Assembly: GCA_003956705.1 (NCBI GenBank) | Contig: QZCP01000068.1 | Location: 215,052 to 279,051 of the forward strand | Length of the DNA: 64,000 nucleotides | Source: Brevipalpus yothersi | Taxonomy: Eukaryota; Arthropoda; Arachnida; Trombidiformes; Tenuipalpidae | Direction of reading: 5' to 3' | Shown: positions 1 to 13,491 of the stretch, piece after piece | Layout of the letters: each line of letters starts with the position of its first letter | How positions within the stretch are numbered: position 1 is the first letter of the stretch | Made by a program: the position numbers and the translations under genes | The notes under the pieces: model-generated | Told to the model about the DNA's origin: nothing | Seen by the model: the letters and a program-made list of their open reading frames with translations, nothing else | The model's database searches: none

Positions 1-92
<92 letters not shown>

Positions 93-95
93 CCT
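1..95. repeat. (TC)n microsatellite
   Basis: An almost pure TC dinucleotide tract runs from the first base of the window, so its true length is unknown. It is the first of about ten similar AG/CT tracts in this window. Confidence 0.97.
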
Positions 96-513
96 ATTCC
101 CCTAATCTACACATTATATAGCGACGAATACATCAAATGGAAATGAACCCTGTAAAACTGTATGGATGAATTTGTTCCAAAACACCCAAGGAGCATGATG
201 ATGATTGCCACATAAATTGCGTCCGGACTTGTCACTGGAAGCTGTAATTAGATTGACTTTGCACACTGTCTTCGTGCACTGACCAATATATATTAGGAGC
301 ATATTTGAAAATCAGAGCAAATGAATCAAACGTTGATGCCATTCAAATAAATGCAAGTGGAAATGGAGGAAGAGAGACTAAATTGAGAGGAATCAAAAGA
401 GACTAAGAAAGAAAGAGAGAAGAATCTTTCTCTCACTATTGATGCCAGTAATTTGAATGAGAAATGAGAAATGAATCCATTATGCTGTTGATGCACTATT
501 GTGATCAGTTAGT

Positions 514-515
<2 letters not shown>

Positions 516-583
<68 letters not shown>
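516..583. repeat. (GA)n microsatellite, about 68 bp
   Basis: A pure GA tract. Reading frames through it (Arg-Glu or Leu-Ser repeats) are artefacts of the repeat and not genes. Confidence 0.97.
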
Positions 584-586
<3 letters not shown>

Positions 587-3500
587 GGAATCAAGTGAAT
601 GAAATGTTGAATTGGAAGCTGTATAAAATGAATATAAAGAAAAGGAGGAAAAGAGAGAAAATGGAGACTACTTTTCTTGGGCTTTATCAGTTCATTTTCA
701 TTCACTTCTTTCCGTTATATTTTCTTGTCTCTTCCTTCACTTCCGATCCTCTCGTTACTCCTCTGGAAGATCGACGAACTGAAATATCTCAGCCCTATTT
801 GATATCATAGGTTTGCTCATAATTACACCAGATTTGTGGCCAAATTCATTTTCAAACTACCTTAGCATGCATTCAAGTTGAAAGCGAAATTGGTAGCAAA
901 TATCCTGGAAAATGAATTTTATTCACAATTTCGTGTCACAAGCACACACACACATAGAAAGAGAGGCAAGAATTGAAGGATCAAGTTTGTCCCCATTCTT
1001 GGGATCATCATTGACCCAAGTGGCCGTTAAATGAATATATTCTTGATTGTTTTATGGCTCAATTGTGCTTGATTTAGGGCATCAGAGTGTTGATTCACGA
1101 TGTGGAAGCTATACACATAGGCAACGTTGGACTATGGTTCAGAGAAATAGTATAGTAAGTGGATAAATTTTCGCGACCCATTTAAATGGAGAAGAGAGAG
1201 GCGAGCATAGAAGGCATCCATAAAATGGTAAAGTTCAAAGAGGGATGATATTTGAAGCACAATGCTGTGGTGATGGTAGCTCGTTGAGCATGCAAATCCG
1301 AAGGCTGCCTATTTTAGTAAGTACAGAAAATCGGAGATGAGAAAATTTCTCTCTCTCTCTCTCCATCACCAGAAGAACCTGAGAAGCTTGTTACATGTGT
1401 GTATATGTGAAGCTGAGCTCGGGGCAAATCGATCTACATCAATCAGGAAACCAGATTCGGTGTCTTTCGAGGAATATTTACCATGGTGATCGCTGTTTAT
1501 TGTGCAAATCATTTCCCCTGACTAATTATACATTCATTTAGCATTTTTGTGTTAACTTTGGGGAAGAGGTTGGCAGAACAGTTGTTGTTTGATAGTTCCT
1601 TCTGGTGAATCGAAAATCGTGTACTTTTCTCTGGGCAAAGGTAATAAGGGTGAAAATTTTTCTGTTCTCATGAGGAGTCCCATGAGAATCGAGACTTTTA
1701 TCCATCACACTATGTTTCTGGTAATGCTTTTGGTGTGCGTGTATATATATAGCGAATTGGAAACGAATTCTTTTCCTAGAAGATAGAGAGAGAGGAAGGA
1801 ATACCACTTATCTGGAAAGAATTTCATGCTTCAGTCATCCTCTTGCCTCTTCTGGATATAGAGAAAGAGAAGAATTTTTTCATCACTAACAGAGCATAAC
1901 TTTGCGATAAAATTTTCTCTTGGGGACTCTCTTGATTGGAATTTGTGTTGGAAACATGTTCATGTATATTTTTTGAATTTTCCAGACAATTCCCAAGAAA
2001 TTGCATTCCCTTTGGAATATGTTCATTTTTTCGCTCATACACATGTAATCTGAAACACTGTATCCGACTATCCATCTATTTTGATGATATATTTTATGCC
2101 TTTCCCTTTTATCTGATTTATAATGTGAAACAGAAAACCTCATTATATTCATGTTTGACATTCTTTTTTTGCTGATTTCCAATCAAATGGGCGAGGAGAC
2201 GAAAAAATTGCTTAAGATGCGAATAAATTGATTGCAATAAGATTTATCGATTAATACTCATATACATGTATATACTTTCTCCAAACGATATCGTCCATAG
2301 GCCATCTTCTATGCAACATGGGATGTTCGATGATGATATTATTATTCTGAAATGCCATTCATCAAATGCTGGGTGAAAGATCACACCCAGTATGCTTATG
2401 TGTACATTTTAATGCAGCTCAAATGAACAAAGATCTTTGTCTGAGTAACATCAAACATAAATGATTCATTTCTTATCCATGGTCATTGAACACTTCTCCT
2501 TCTTTCTCATCTTTCATTCCTCATCACTGTCTATCCATTACTTTTATCTTTGTGAAAATATTTCTTCCACAGACAGAAAAACCCATCTCAGGCCACCGGC
2601 AAGTCATCTCCACTTTGTCTTCGATGAAGTGATGTATATATATAACTGATGCTGATATGCTGATATATCTGATCGTGATATATATTAAGAAATTTGACAA
2701 GTAGACCAATACATTAGGCGCTTTTTTTTCTCTCAAGCTTTGGCCAAAGAATGACTGGAAAAATAGACTTGCCCCACTTACGAAATGTTTGAGTATTTTT
2801 TTCACTCTATCTTACTTTCTTTCTTTCCAAGTGCAAACACAGAGCAAAAAAGGAACCAGTATTCTCGCTCCAGTTAAAGGTTCTGATGCAACTTACTTCA
2901 ACTTAGAAGAAAGCTTTGCCTTGATTCATCCATTCAATGTATGTGTATATATGCTTTCACTGTGTAAATGTGCTCCTTTCTTAACCATGTATTGATTTGG
3001 TCAGACTAATCTTGTCACTATCATAATATCTGTCTGTTGAAGTGACCATCATCATTCATTTTCCGAAGGATAACTCTTTGCTTCGAGCATGACCAGAAAA
3101 CTTTTATGCTCTCTCTCTCTCTCTCTCTTCTTTTCTCTATCTTTTTATCTTTCTTTTTCTCATGTTTGGTTTGGTTGACTTGCATTATGAGTGAATATTC
3201 TCGAACTTTTTGGTCTCTCTTTCTCTCGAACTGCTAATGTATTTTTATCTCTCACTCACTCACTTTCCTACTGTGGATCCTATTTGTACCATTGTCTATT
3301 CCACTTAAACCTCAAACTTTGTCCTTTTCATACTTCCAGTTGAATGTCCTCTACTTCATACTAACTTATTCTCTCCTCAACACTTCCAACTCATTTGATC
3401 ACTCTTATCTGGTTAAAAATTAATACACCAACGAACCACTCTAACGGTGTAATTTTTAGCTTCCATTCCTTTTACTCTTGTAGAATTGAACAATGAGCTC

Positions 3501-3748
3501 CTCTCTCTCTCTCTTCAAATGTTTATTCTAGTTACCAGCTCGATGGTCAACCGTTCACATAAGCTGTTACGTATTTCGATTTGGAATCATTTGGAATGAC
3601 ATCACGAAAAGAGCGGCACAAGTTCGAAGCTTCTGCTTCAACTTGCTCTACTCTCCACCATAATGTATATAACTTGACCATCAATTCAAATCTTTTTTCC
3701 CTAAGATGAACGAGAGTGCCGAGTCAAATCAAAAAATGTAGAAAAAGG

Positions 3749-3750
<2 letters not shown>

Positions 3751-3819
<69 letters not shown>
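3751..3819. repeat. (AAAG)n followed by (AG)n
   Basis: A tetranucleotide AAAG run (about 3751-3782) passes directly into a pure AG run (to 3819). Compound repeats of this type grow by slippage. The overlapping Lys/Arg/Glu-rich reading frame is not a gene. Confidence 0.95.
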
Positions 3820-3830
<11 letters not shown>

Positions 3831-5795
3831 AATTAGAATGGACATTCTTGAGATGCCCTATTTTTCATGAGTTATGGTTGTTGGTGCTCATCTTTCGCTC
3901 CATCTTCTTCATCTTTTCCTTCTTTTTCTCTTTTCTTCTTGGGCCAGTCCTTCTTCGTTTCATTTTATTGTCCTTCACTTTTCTATTCACCTCTGATCTC
4001 GTATATATATATCTACATTAATACCAATGAGAAAGGGAAAGAGAAAGATAGAGATAGAGAGGAGGAGGAGGAGGAGAGGAAGGAAGAGAGACTCTCCATC
4101 CTCCTAGGCTCACCAACTGATGGTTTAAGTTACTTAAACTTGGGTTTTCTCTTCTCCTGCTGATGCTTCTTCTTCATCATCTTCTTCTCCACTTTGGTGG
4201 ATTTTCCTTCATTTGAAAGGCATTTTATCTATCCTTCTTTCATCCTTTCCTCTGAATGTTCACTAATAAATATAAATATATAAATTTCCACGATGAAATG
4301 ATGCTGGATGAAATTCTACACTGTACTTTCCAATTCAGTTTCTTTGGTGACCAACAAATTTTCATTTCATTTCATTTTATTCTTCCTCTTATTCTTCTGA
4401 TTCTACACAATTTCTCTCTCATTTTCTCTCTCTCTCTTCTGATATGTTTGTACTGAATTATCTTTTCATCTAAAGTACTGATTCTCGTTTGTTGGACAAT
4501 TTGGTCCACTTTTAATGCCACTTTGATTGCTATCTACCTATTTTCTACCAAATGAGCTGTAGTTTCGCAATTTGTTAATGGTTTTTTTCTTTCGTTCACT
4601 TTCTTCTTTTCTCTGATTCATCATGATGAAAGAGGAATGATTCAGATAGAAATTTTCCCAAGATTTGACATCATGAATTGAAGTCGAAAGAAGTATCCAA
4701 TTATTTTTGACAGTAACCACCAGATTGATCCATCTCAGGAGAGAGAGGGAAGGAAAGTGTTCATTTAAGCTTTTGACATCTGCTGAAGTTGTTGGCCAAA
4801 ATCCTTTCATCTTTAAATATTTATCAACGTTTCTGAGAATACATTTAGAAGATCTATCACCTGTATTTTGCTCACTGCTTGATAACATTCAGATATAAAA
4901 CATGTTCCAACAATCACCGATACGTTAAAATACAGAAGCATTCACATGGAATATTCTAGCATAATAATAATATTTTTGAGAAAGCAACCAAAGGAGAGAC
5001 TACTCTTATTGCAAATAGAAGTACAGAGCTTTCTCATTGAATTTCAAGAAGGAGCACATTTTATATCCTGAAGAATTGAGTATTCCACTATGGAATCTCA
5101 AAATAATACGAGATTAAAATACTCCCTAAAGCGAATCTCCCAATCAAATTATTAGTATTAAAAAACTGAACTCCATGCAATTGTTCAACTTGGTCTTTTT
5201 CTACCTCAACTCCATGCCTTTTTTCCCCAGCCGTAAGGTTCTTCACTATTGAGCTCTCATCTTTTCATCTTTATTTCAATTAGCAATTCATTTCAAGAGC
5301 TCCATTAGATAGACTCATCTACTGCTCTCTATACTCAAATATATTTCATTAGGATGAGAAAGTATTTTATCCAATACTTGAACCGTTATTCTCCTTGCTT
5401 GATGGGAAAATTTGAGAGATCGCACTTAGTTCTCCTCTATCGAAACTTTGCGATTTTCTATCATGAAATGAGAAGAACAAAGATGAAAAGAATAGATAAT
5501 TTTGCAAGTTACAGTTATAATGCAAAGAGAGAAAGAAAGAAAAAGAAAGAGAGGGAGGGAGAGAGGGAGAGAGATGGGGTGAAATGATGTCACAAGGCAT
5601 CCATTTTATCTAATGATTGAGAGATCAGAATTTCTCATTTCCTCTTCACTATTGACTATCAGCTCGATAAAGTCTATTCATTTTCCGAGCTCAATAATTT
5701 TGACTTGAAATTCTATTCTCGAAACTATTAAGTGTTTGTCGCCTTCGGCATGATGGAAACTGATTGGCTTCCAATTGATGCTTTGAATTGGTCTC

Positions 5796-5796
5796 A

Positions 5797-5835
<39 letters not shown>

Positions 5836-5840
5836 CCTTT
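5796..5840. repeat. (TC)n/(TTTC)n compound repeat
   Basis: A TC run is followed by TTTC repeats, the complementary arrangement to the tract at 3751-3819. Confidence 0.9.
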
Positions 5841-6522
5841 CTATTCAATCCTTACTTTCTGGTTACCTATCTAAAGTGATGCAAACTCTTCCATCATCAT
5901 GGAGATAAATCGAAAGGCAAACGTCTCGATTCATTTCATGTGGAAGAAAAATCTCAGCTCAACCAGGGCCAGCTCACATACGCACACAGACATGCTACGA
6001 TTATCAGTGATTCCTTGAAGAACAGCCAAAAAGTGACAGACACGAAATAACCTATACACAGATCTGGTAGACAGTTGAAAGTGAAGCAAAAAAGATGCTG
6101 AAAGATTGAGAGAGAGAAAGAAAGAGAGAACAGAATCGATCTTTTCCGTTCATGATATCGCTTTACGAAATCTAGCCAATATATACATTTAGGCTCACCA
6201 AATGTAAGTGAGGTGGAAGAAACGGAAAATGACCAGCGAAAGTATTGTATCGTCAAGTATCATGTATAGGCTTTTTTGTTTGCGGATCAGAACAGATAGG
6301 ATGACAGATGGATGTGTGTGTATGTGTCTTAAGCGCGTCTATCATCGTCAAGATGGTGAGTTGGCCAAAACATAAGGGTAGTAGTTAGAGGAGGAGAGAG
6401 AAATAAGAGGAGAAGAAAATTGATCAAATTTGATGTTCATTAGACTGAATATATTCTCTTCTCTCACTCATCTTTCTCTCAACAATAAAATTAAATAGAC
6501 CAGAGAAATGCTCATTCAAGTG

Positions 6523-6548
6523 TCTCTCCTCTCCTCTCCTCTCCTCTC
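6523..6548. repeat. (CTCCT)n short repeat
   Basis: About five copies of a CTCCT pentanucleotide within a pyrimidine-rich stretch. No coding context. Confidence 0.85.
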
Positions 6549-7973
6549 TCCACTTTACTCTTTTTGCTGTATTCCCTTTTTTCTCATTGTCCACTTTGCT
6601 GACACAGTTTACGAGTTTTGATGATGATCATTTTGTGATGATCTTTCCAAACAATGGGTATATCAATGAATCGTTGACCAATATATATTCATAGCCACCG
6701 AACACTTTCGATTCTTCATTCGATTGGTGTAGCCACTCAATGGTCATCAAGTATCAGGACCCTAAGCAAATCATACTTTAAGCTTAAACCTTCTCTCTAT
6801 TCCAACATCATTCTGCTAAGTATGTGATAATATGGAACACTTATGCACCATGTTCTATTACTTATTCCAGAGAATAGAATAGAATGTATTGGTCACTATT
6901 CGGCTTCATCAATCTTCCTCTTGTCCCAATATTTTTCGGGCTCATTTTAAGACCTTTCCTTCTCTTCTATCCATACTAATACTCACTACCAGTAAATACA
7001 TTGTGGATATAATCTTACCATCGAAGATGGATTGACTATTATATTACCACATGTGTCCACGTGTACATTATTCCCTTGAGATCATTCCTCGATCTATTCT
7101 AGCTTCATCTACTTTGTTGACTATCTTTTAAAACTCTTGTTAACTATTTTCCGCCAATTCTCAACTTCATTATTCTGTACACATGTGTAGTGAGACATAT
7201 CAATCAACAATTCGGGAACAATTCTAGAATATTTTGGAACATTTATCCACCATTTATAACAAGTGATTGATATCTCCAACAACAAGGTAGAATAAATCGA
7301 CCGAGTATATGTATATCAAATATTCGACACACAAAACTGACACCACTATCTAACGAACTTTCATTTATCCAAAAAGAGAGCTACTCAACTGGATTGTATT
7401 CTCTGTATTCTCTGTATTCTCTGTTCTTGTTTAATATTAATGCAACATTCTCGCATGAATATCTTTCATCTGTACACTTATGCATATGAATGCTCTCAGG
7501 AGACAGATTTTCAATGACTCTTGTCAGGTTTGCTCCATTTATTAGGCAAACATTATTATTCAAGCTCTCCCCTGGATCAATAGTCGATCGTTGACATCTT
7601 CTTGATCAATACAACCGCCATTAACCATAGGCAAACACTTGTGATCAGATCATTTTGATTGCTAATCAAATCAAGCTATCTGGATAAACAGCAGCTTGGA
7701 GGCAAGAATAATTGATCTTTCCAATCATTAAGAGCATAGTGACATCAGCTTTACTTGATGATTTTTCTCTGGCTGTTCACTTCTTTGTGAGTGAAATGAT
7801 TTTTGATGACTTGATAATTATTTAACTAATTTCTACTTGTAACCCTTTCGGGAATATGCTTTTTTTGGAAGATTCCAGGGAAAAAACTCAATCCTCAACC
7901 GACAAAAATCAAACATGATCACATTAATTATCGACATGATTACTAATAATTTATTCCTGCTTTTTTCCATCAG

Positions 7974-10900
7974 GCAATTGGTTGTGTGGGTGCCAATCGG
8001 ATGAACGAAAAATTGTTGAATCTCTATTTGAAAATTTTATTAGGGTTACTTGTTGGTGATTTATTAGTCGGCGTTATCTGGCTCTTCCGTTATAACGCTA
8101 TATTAAAAAATTTTAAATCACATCTAATGTACCGTGTTAACAACGACTATGGATTTGATTCCGATTTTCAGGTAAACAATTTGAAGTATTTTCTTCATCA
8201 TTCGATTTTAAACTACCCCTTTATCGATCAAGAAACCTGGGATTAGAGTGAAAGCTAAGAATAGTGTAAGAATAAATTTTTCCATCAGTATGCTCGATTA
8301 TGTGCGTCTCAGATGATTCACTACGAGGAAGTCAAAGAGGAGAGAATCTCTCTGTCAGAATCGTTATAGATGGTTTTTGGTGGATCGGAATAATGATGAG
8401 ATGTTACGATAATCCAATCTCAATCTTTCCAATGAAATCCATTCATCAGAATTTTATCTCTGTTCTCGCATACATTTTGATGAGCCAGAATAATCAATGA
8501 CGCTTGTCCGAATCTCAGCTTCCTTTCAATTTTGAAGAGCTTTTCATTTTGTGTTGAATTTTCTGTTTCTAATGACAATGTTATGCATGAAACAATATAG
8601 TTTATACTAAAAACTCATAAATAGCCTTCACATAGTGGAAACAAAACAGACATCACCCACAACATAGCTGTGTGTAGAATCATAATGGAAAAGTGATTAA
8701 ATTCACAGATTTTCGATATAATATCTGAGCATGATGAACAGAGAAAAGCTTCTATAAATTCGAAAAATTGTCAAATGATGACTCTGTATTGGCTCAGTAC
8801 TTGCCAGAATATATATGAACATGATAGAAAATTATTCTCTCTAAAATTGATAGTGTTGAAGATGATTTGATTCAAAAAAAACTAGTGCAGTTGTGGGAAT
8901 AAGCAATGCATCGAACTTGGATATAAATCTCTCCGGAAACTTCTATCGATATTTGGGCCATTTTAAATTCTTTCTACATAATATCTGTGAATAAATTTCA
9001 CTATATATACTGTTTATTATCGCTTCTATCCGGAGTCACGTTCCCATTTCCGTAAGCCTCTAGAAATCTGCCACAATTGATCAGTCAACCATTGGTGGAC
9101 TCAAATATGGTTGCATCAAGAATTTTTAAGCTTCAATGAACAGAAATAATTTCCATTTCTAGTACATTTTTATATTCCTCTTATAACATATCGTATATTC
9201 TAGATTCATGTTTTGCAAGCGAACGCAATTTATATTCTTCGCAATCTAGCTCGAAACGAAATTTAGGCAGTGGCTGTTCAGATTATTTTTTATTTCAAGA
9301 AAAATCCACGAATTTCCATGGATAGACTATTTCTTCCTGATCGATTAGAAAAGTTTCCGATCTGCATCAAATATCGGGAAGGAAGAACAAACAAGTTATC
9401 GATGAGACTAGAATTTGGTGATGTTCTCAGCTTGCATGATACTGAATATTTTAGCTGAAAACGAGCACATCATTTGATCACCACCTTTACATCATTAATT
9501 GATGGTATACTATGGTGATGAAAAGATTTCTATTCTCATCTTTCTTGGGATTCTCTGTCTAATTTGATAGTTCTCAGAATAACCCTTTTCCTTGAACCCT
9601 TCACCATACTCTCAATAAGATCAAAATATAAGAGAGCATTGAACAATTTAAACCTCACAATACAATACAATATGATCTCAGATAGTATTCAAAATGCTTT
9701 CATAATCATTTTTTGTCCATTCTTTTCAGGAAATTTGGGATCGTGTTCAAAGTGAACATCATTGCTGTGGCATTGATACGCCTTTTGATTACAACACAAC
9801 GCAATGGTTCCAACGTGAACACAATACTTATGTAGGATCAAGATTTTTGGTTCCACAAAGGTGAGGCTCATATTACAGTGTGTATGTATGTATGTGGTGA
9901 ATACGTAAGAATTGCGAAATCCTAGGATTTCAAGATTGTCAGATTGTAGGGAATGGAAGAAAAGGAAAAACTTTGATATCTAACAGAGACAAAAAAGAAT
10001 ATCAGTCTAATTGAGAATTTTTTTTCTCTCTCTTTCTCCGTCAGCTGTTGTGCCTCTAATCATAAAAGTAATAAAATTAATATTAATATTAATTCCCCGA
10101 AAAGTGTCTCAAATGCTGGCTTGGGATCGCTCACCATTGTACAAAGACCATTCGCTGATTGTGCAGATAATTATATTCAGGATAACATATATACCAATGG
10201 TTGTTATCGTGAAGTATTAAGATGGCTTACCTCTAGCTTTGATACACTGTCAGTAGTGGGATTTTGTGTTATAAGTTTTTTGAAACTATGTTTTTCATTC
10301 ATATTACGCTATGAGATACGAGAGATGATCCAAAAAATCCAGATAATCAAGGGTGAACGTGAACGTAGTGGCTCAACCATTCAAAATTTGGAAGCTTATC
10401 TTCCAAGACCGTCCATACAAAATGATTCCAGCCAAGCTCTTCTCTCTGGTCAATCACCGCAAACAGTTAAACACCGGCATCGGGCTAATTGTGGCAGTAG
10501 AGCTGGAAGTGGTGGATGTGAAAGAGATTTTTATCATGGCAATCCAAGACCATCTCTCATTTTACCACTATTCAGTGCTGGCGATGGATGTAATGTTCCC
10601 AATCTTTCCAATATAGCCAATCCTTCAGCAGCAGCCAATCCAACGGAGTAAGTATCAGCATGAATGTCAAGATTCTTTATCGATCTTGATTTGAATTTAT
10701 AATTTCGTGTGTGTAATACAAATTCTTTTTTTCTCTTCTTTTTGGATAGAAAAAATTTCAATCAAATAAAATCCGGAAGTGCAGATCCAATTGGCCAAAG
10801 TTGTCCGAGTAAAACAATATCCGATGGTCAATCACATCTGAATGCTTCAGCATCTCTACCCAATCCATCATGTCCAAAAACCAATAGTAGTGAACAAATT

Positions 10901-11062
10901 CCAAAAAATCGCTCCACAGTGAATGTTGTTCTGAAAGAGAATGTATCCAAAACTGGTGCCACTACAACTACCACAGCTACATCGACTACTACAAGTGGTA
11001 GAAAACCTTTTACCAGAGATGATTCTCAACAATCAAATGAAGCCAAGCACAGCCTGGTTTAG
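7974..11062 (+). CDS. Tetraspanin, 3' part (N-terminal exons not found), with long polar C-terminal tail
   Basis: Exons: 7974-8171, 9730-9860, 10045-10647, 10750-11062, with intron phases 0, 2 and 2 that join without a frame break. Exon 1 gives the end of TM2/inner loop (GCVGANRMNE, the tetraspanin GCxGAxxEN-type motif) and TM3. Exon 2 carries the large extracellular loop CCG motif (EHHCCGIDTP) and exon 3 the second Cys pair (SCCASNH) plus two single Cys (ADCADN, NGCYRE). This makes six loop cysteines, the usual disulfide set. TM4 follows (VVGFCVISFLKLCFSFIL). After TM4 there are about 240 residues of Ser/Thr/Asn/Pro-rich tail, far longer than the 10-20 residues usual in the family. Tetraspanins organise membrane microdomains with integrins, proteases and receptors. 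The left limit is the first exon seen and not the true start. The family is clear, the subfamily is not. Confidence 0.85.
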
Positions 11063-12247
11063 TTGATGATATTCGAATCGTGAAGGAAAAACTTGAGTGG
11101 ATTGTAGCGAATGGAATCAGGATGAAGAGATGGATCGAAAACAATCTAAAACGATGTATTGAAGTTCTGTCATACTCTTGATCTATGGAAAGCAGAGTGA
11201 AAGAGATGCCGAAATAAAAGGAACAAGTTCTTCCGCTGGAAGAATTATCAGGAATACAGAAGGAATACAGCCAAAACTGATCGAATTCTAGTGGAAAAGC
11301 TATTTAAAGGAATGAATACACCACTTGGATGGACAGTTATAAGGCAACAATGGCCTATTGGACTATGAACCTCGAATCCTCGAATCAAGCAGGATTTGAA
11401 TAAATAACAGAATATGGTATGACAGTCGCTTAGATATACTTTTTCCGGTTTTATTCTAAAAGAACGAGAGCTTTCATGGTTCAGTGCACCCAATGGTGTC
11501 CGGATATTGTTAGATTTCCGATAATCGAATAGACTGAAAAACAAATCGATCATGCATCATGCGATCATGAGATCGATTCATGATTATCAATGAACTGGAC
11601 TTATTTCCAGTAAAACATACTGACCCACACTCTATAATAAGCTAGACGAAACTTATACTGAAGTATATTCATCTTTTCATCCAATCAATGGAAGAAAAAT
11701 TTTGCGAGTCTCAAGCCTTGGTCACCTTGATGAGATCGTTATAATGATCGAAATGTATTGACTTTACAGATGCGTTTAATTTGGGAAAACTTTGTAAAGA
11801 TTTTTTTCAGAAGTTTTTCGAGACACTCTTCTTAACCCAAATTTTGCCATTTTCTTTTTACACCATTCTATTAGAAGAAGAGAGAAGAAGAATTTTTTTT
11901 CCAGGAGATGCTCTGAATACTTCAATTATATCGTGTATGATCTCACTCGGGATAGAAAATTGAATCATCCAAATTTTTCATGAACAATTGAAATAAAATT
12001 AAAATCAGTATTGACAAATTTTCTTTTCAAATCAATCGATTTTCAACTATAACTTTCAACCCAAAAGCTTATCAGCATCTCATCTGAACATTTCATAAAT
12101 TGATTCAGACTTACCTTGCATGCTGTTAATACTCAAGAGATATCATTATTTGGAACACATTCAACCATTCATTTACATGTACACATTTCTCTCATACGAA
12201 TGCAATTCATATGCATTATTGATTGGAAAAAATCTATTAAATTCACT
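11063..12247. other. 3' flank of tetraspanin gene; nothing recognised
   Basis: AT-rich sequence that probably includes the tetraspanin 3' UTR. Short open frames on both strands lack domain or splice-site support. Confidence 0.5.
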
Positions 12248-12271
12248 TGAGAGAGAAAGAGAGAGAGAGAA

Positions 12272-12302
<31 letters not shown>

Positions 12303-12327
12303 GAGCGAGAGAAAGAGAGAGAGAGAA

Positions 12328-12368
<41 letters not shown>

Positions 12369-12430
12369 AAGAGAGAGAGAGAGAAAGAGAGAGCGAGAGC
12401 GAGAGCGAGAGCGAGAAAGAGAGAGAGGGA
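12248..12430. repeat. Long imperfect purine tract, (GA)n with regular GAAA and GCGA interruptions
   Basis: About 180 bp of nearly uninterrupted purines on the + strand. GA runs of 6-12 bp are separated by AAA every 8-14 bp, with a cluster of GCGAGA units near 12394-12416. The regular interruptions suggest higher-order duplication of short blocks. All six frames stay open only because the repeat lacks stop codons. Confidence 0.93.
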
Positions 12431-12844
12431 AAACTATTCCCATTCCATGCATCAGGGTCACAATCAAATCCATTTGAGATTGAATTTTTCCCCCTAAATT
12501 CAAATTTTTTCGATGCTCTTAAAAGTCACTTGGTCAGATTAGGACACAGATATTCAGAAAGAAAAGATAAATCAATATTGGTGACGAATTCACTAATGCT
12601 ACCAATGAGTTGGACTAATTTTTTATATCACTACACTTTTCGAATAATCTCCAGCAAGCTGGCTTTTAAACATCAGACAAATTATGAAATTATGTGGATG
12701 ATTCGCTCATTTATTAATCATTGCCAATAAGCTAGGAATAAACATGATCGCAACATCAATGTTACAACATCGAAACTGAGCCAGCAGTGTGTGAGAAAGG
12801 GAGAGAAATGAGTTTCTAGATCTTGTGAACGAATAACGTTATGA

Positions 12845-12850
12845 TTTATT
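12845..12850 (-). promoter_or_regulatory. Poly(A) signal overlapping the stop codon
   Basis: On the minus strand the stop codon is followed directly by sequence reading TAAATAAATC, so AATAAA shares a base with the TAA stop. If used, the 3' UTR would be only about 15-30 nt. Confidence 0.5.
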
Positions 12851-13491
12851 TAGTAGACAAAATGAGGCTTCATGTGGGCATACTTTGCTGGCAATGGAGG
12901 AAGATCCATATTTCGAGCTTGGTAAGATGAATCCATCTCTAGTTTAGGCACATCCTTAGGATTGTAATCCATTAGCTGACGATTGTTTGCCACAATTTTC
13001 TCAACCGATTGAGCAAGAGATTTGCGAGTTTGAATTAAATGTTCAGATGCTGATTTGATCAGTATAGGCATGTTTTTAAAGGCTTCCCAAATCACAATTC
13101 CACCGAATAAAACCATCGCTGTTTGAGGATCATAAAGTTGTGGTCCCATGTCAGATTGTGTACTCAAGCCGCTGTAACGTGAGAATTGATCCAAAAATTC
13201 GGGCAAACTTTGATTCAATTTTTTCACCGCATCAGTGAACTGTATCTCTTCTGTCTCTAAATCCTTTGGAGTTCGACCGTTGAATTCACTGTACACAATT
13301 TTACCACTTTTTTTGTACGTCTCAATTTGATCAGTCACTTCGGCCACAGTTCGAGTCAATAGATCTCGGAGGTGGAACAGTGAACGGTTGTCGATGTTGG
13401 GTGAAAATTGAGCTGATTTTGGATTTTGCAATGTACTTTCAACTGAACATGATAAGAACAATAGGAAAAATAATACAAATGAGTCTAACAT
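12850..13491 (-). CDS. Secreted protein of unknown function, 213 aa
   Basis: Single-exon frame. An in-frame Met lies further upstream at 13800, but I place the start at 13491 because a good signal peptide begins there (MLDSFVLFFLLFLSCSVEST) and the upstream residues look unlike coding sequence. The mature part (about 192 aa) is mostly predicted amphipathic helix with two N-glycosylation sequons (NRS, NQS), no cysteine in the mature part, and one hydrophobic stretch near residues 135-150 (AMVLFGGIVIWEAF) that may be a helix core or a membrane-seeking segment. The C-terminus is Pro/His/Tyr-rich. The TAA stop overlaps an AATAAA signal. No family recognised; size and helicity recall small mite secreted proteins, but I cannot assign it to one. 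Confidence 0.7.
   Translation of the reverse strand: MLDSFVLFFLLFLSCSVESTLQNPKSAQFSPNIDNRSLFHLRDLLTRTVAEVTDQIETYKKSGKIVYSEFNGRTPKDLETEEIQFTDAVKKLNQSLPEFLDQFSRYSGLSTQSDMGPQLYDPQTAMVLFGGIVIWEAFKNMPILIKSASEHLIQTRKSLAQSVEKIVANNRQLMDYNPKDVPKLEMDSSYQARNMDLPPLPAKYAHMKPHFVY

Larger units (their letters stand above)
96..7973. other. Gene-poor region, possibly upstream introns/5' flank of the tetraspanin gene
   Basis: No reading frame here shows a recognisable domain, and none is flanked by convincing splice sites. The stretch is AT-rich with many short purine/pyrimidine tracts. The tetraspanin exon at 7974 starts in the middle of the protein, so the exons for its first two membrane segments must lie here as short exons I could not pick out, or to the left of the window. 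Confidence 0.5.

Noticed and set aside
12120..12503. Arg/Glu- and Leu/Ser-repeat reading frames
   Set aside because: They are translations of the GA/TC repeat, open in all frames because the repeat has no stop codons. The same applies to frames at 505-705, 3716-4021, 17564-17833 and 22312-22512.
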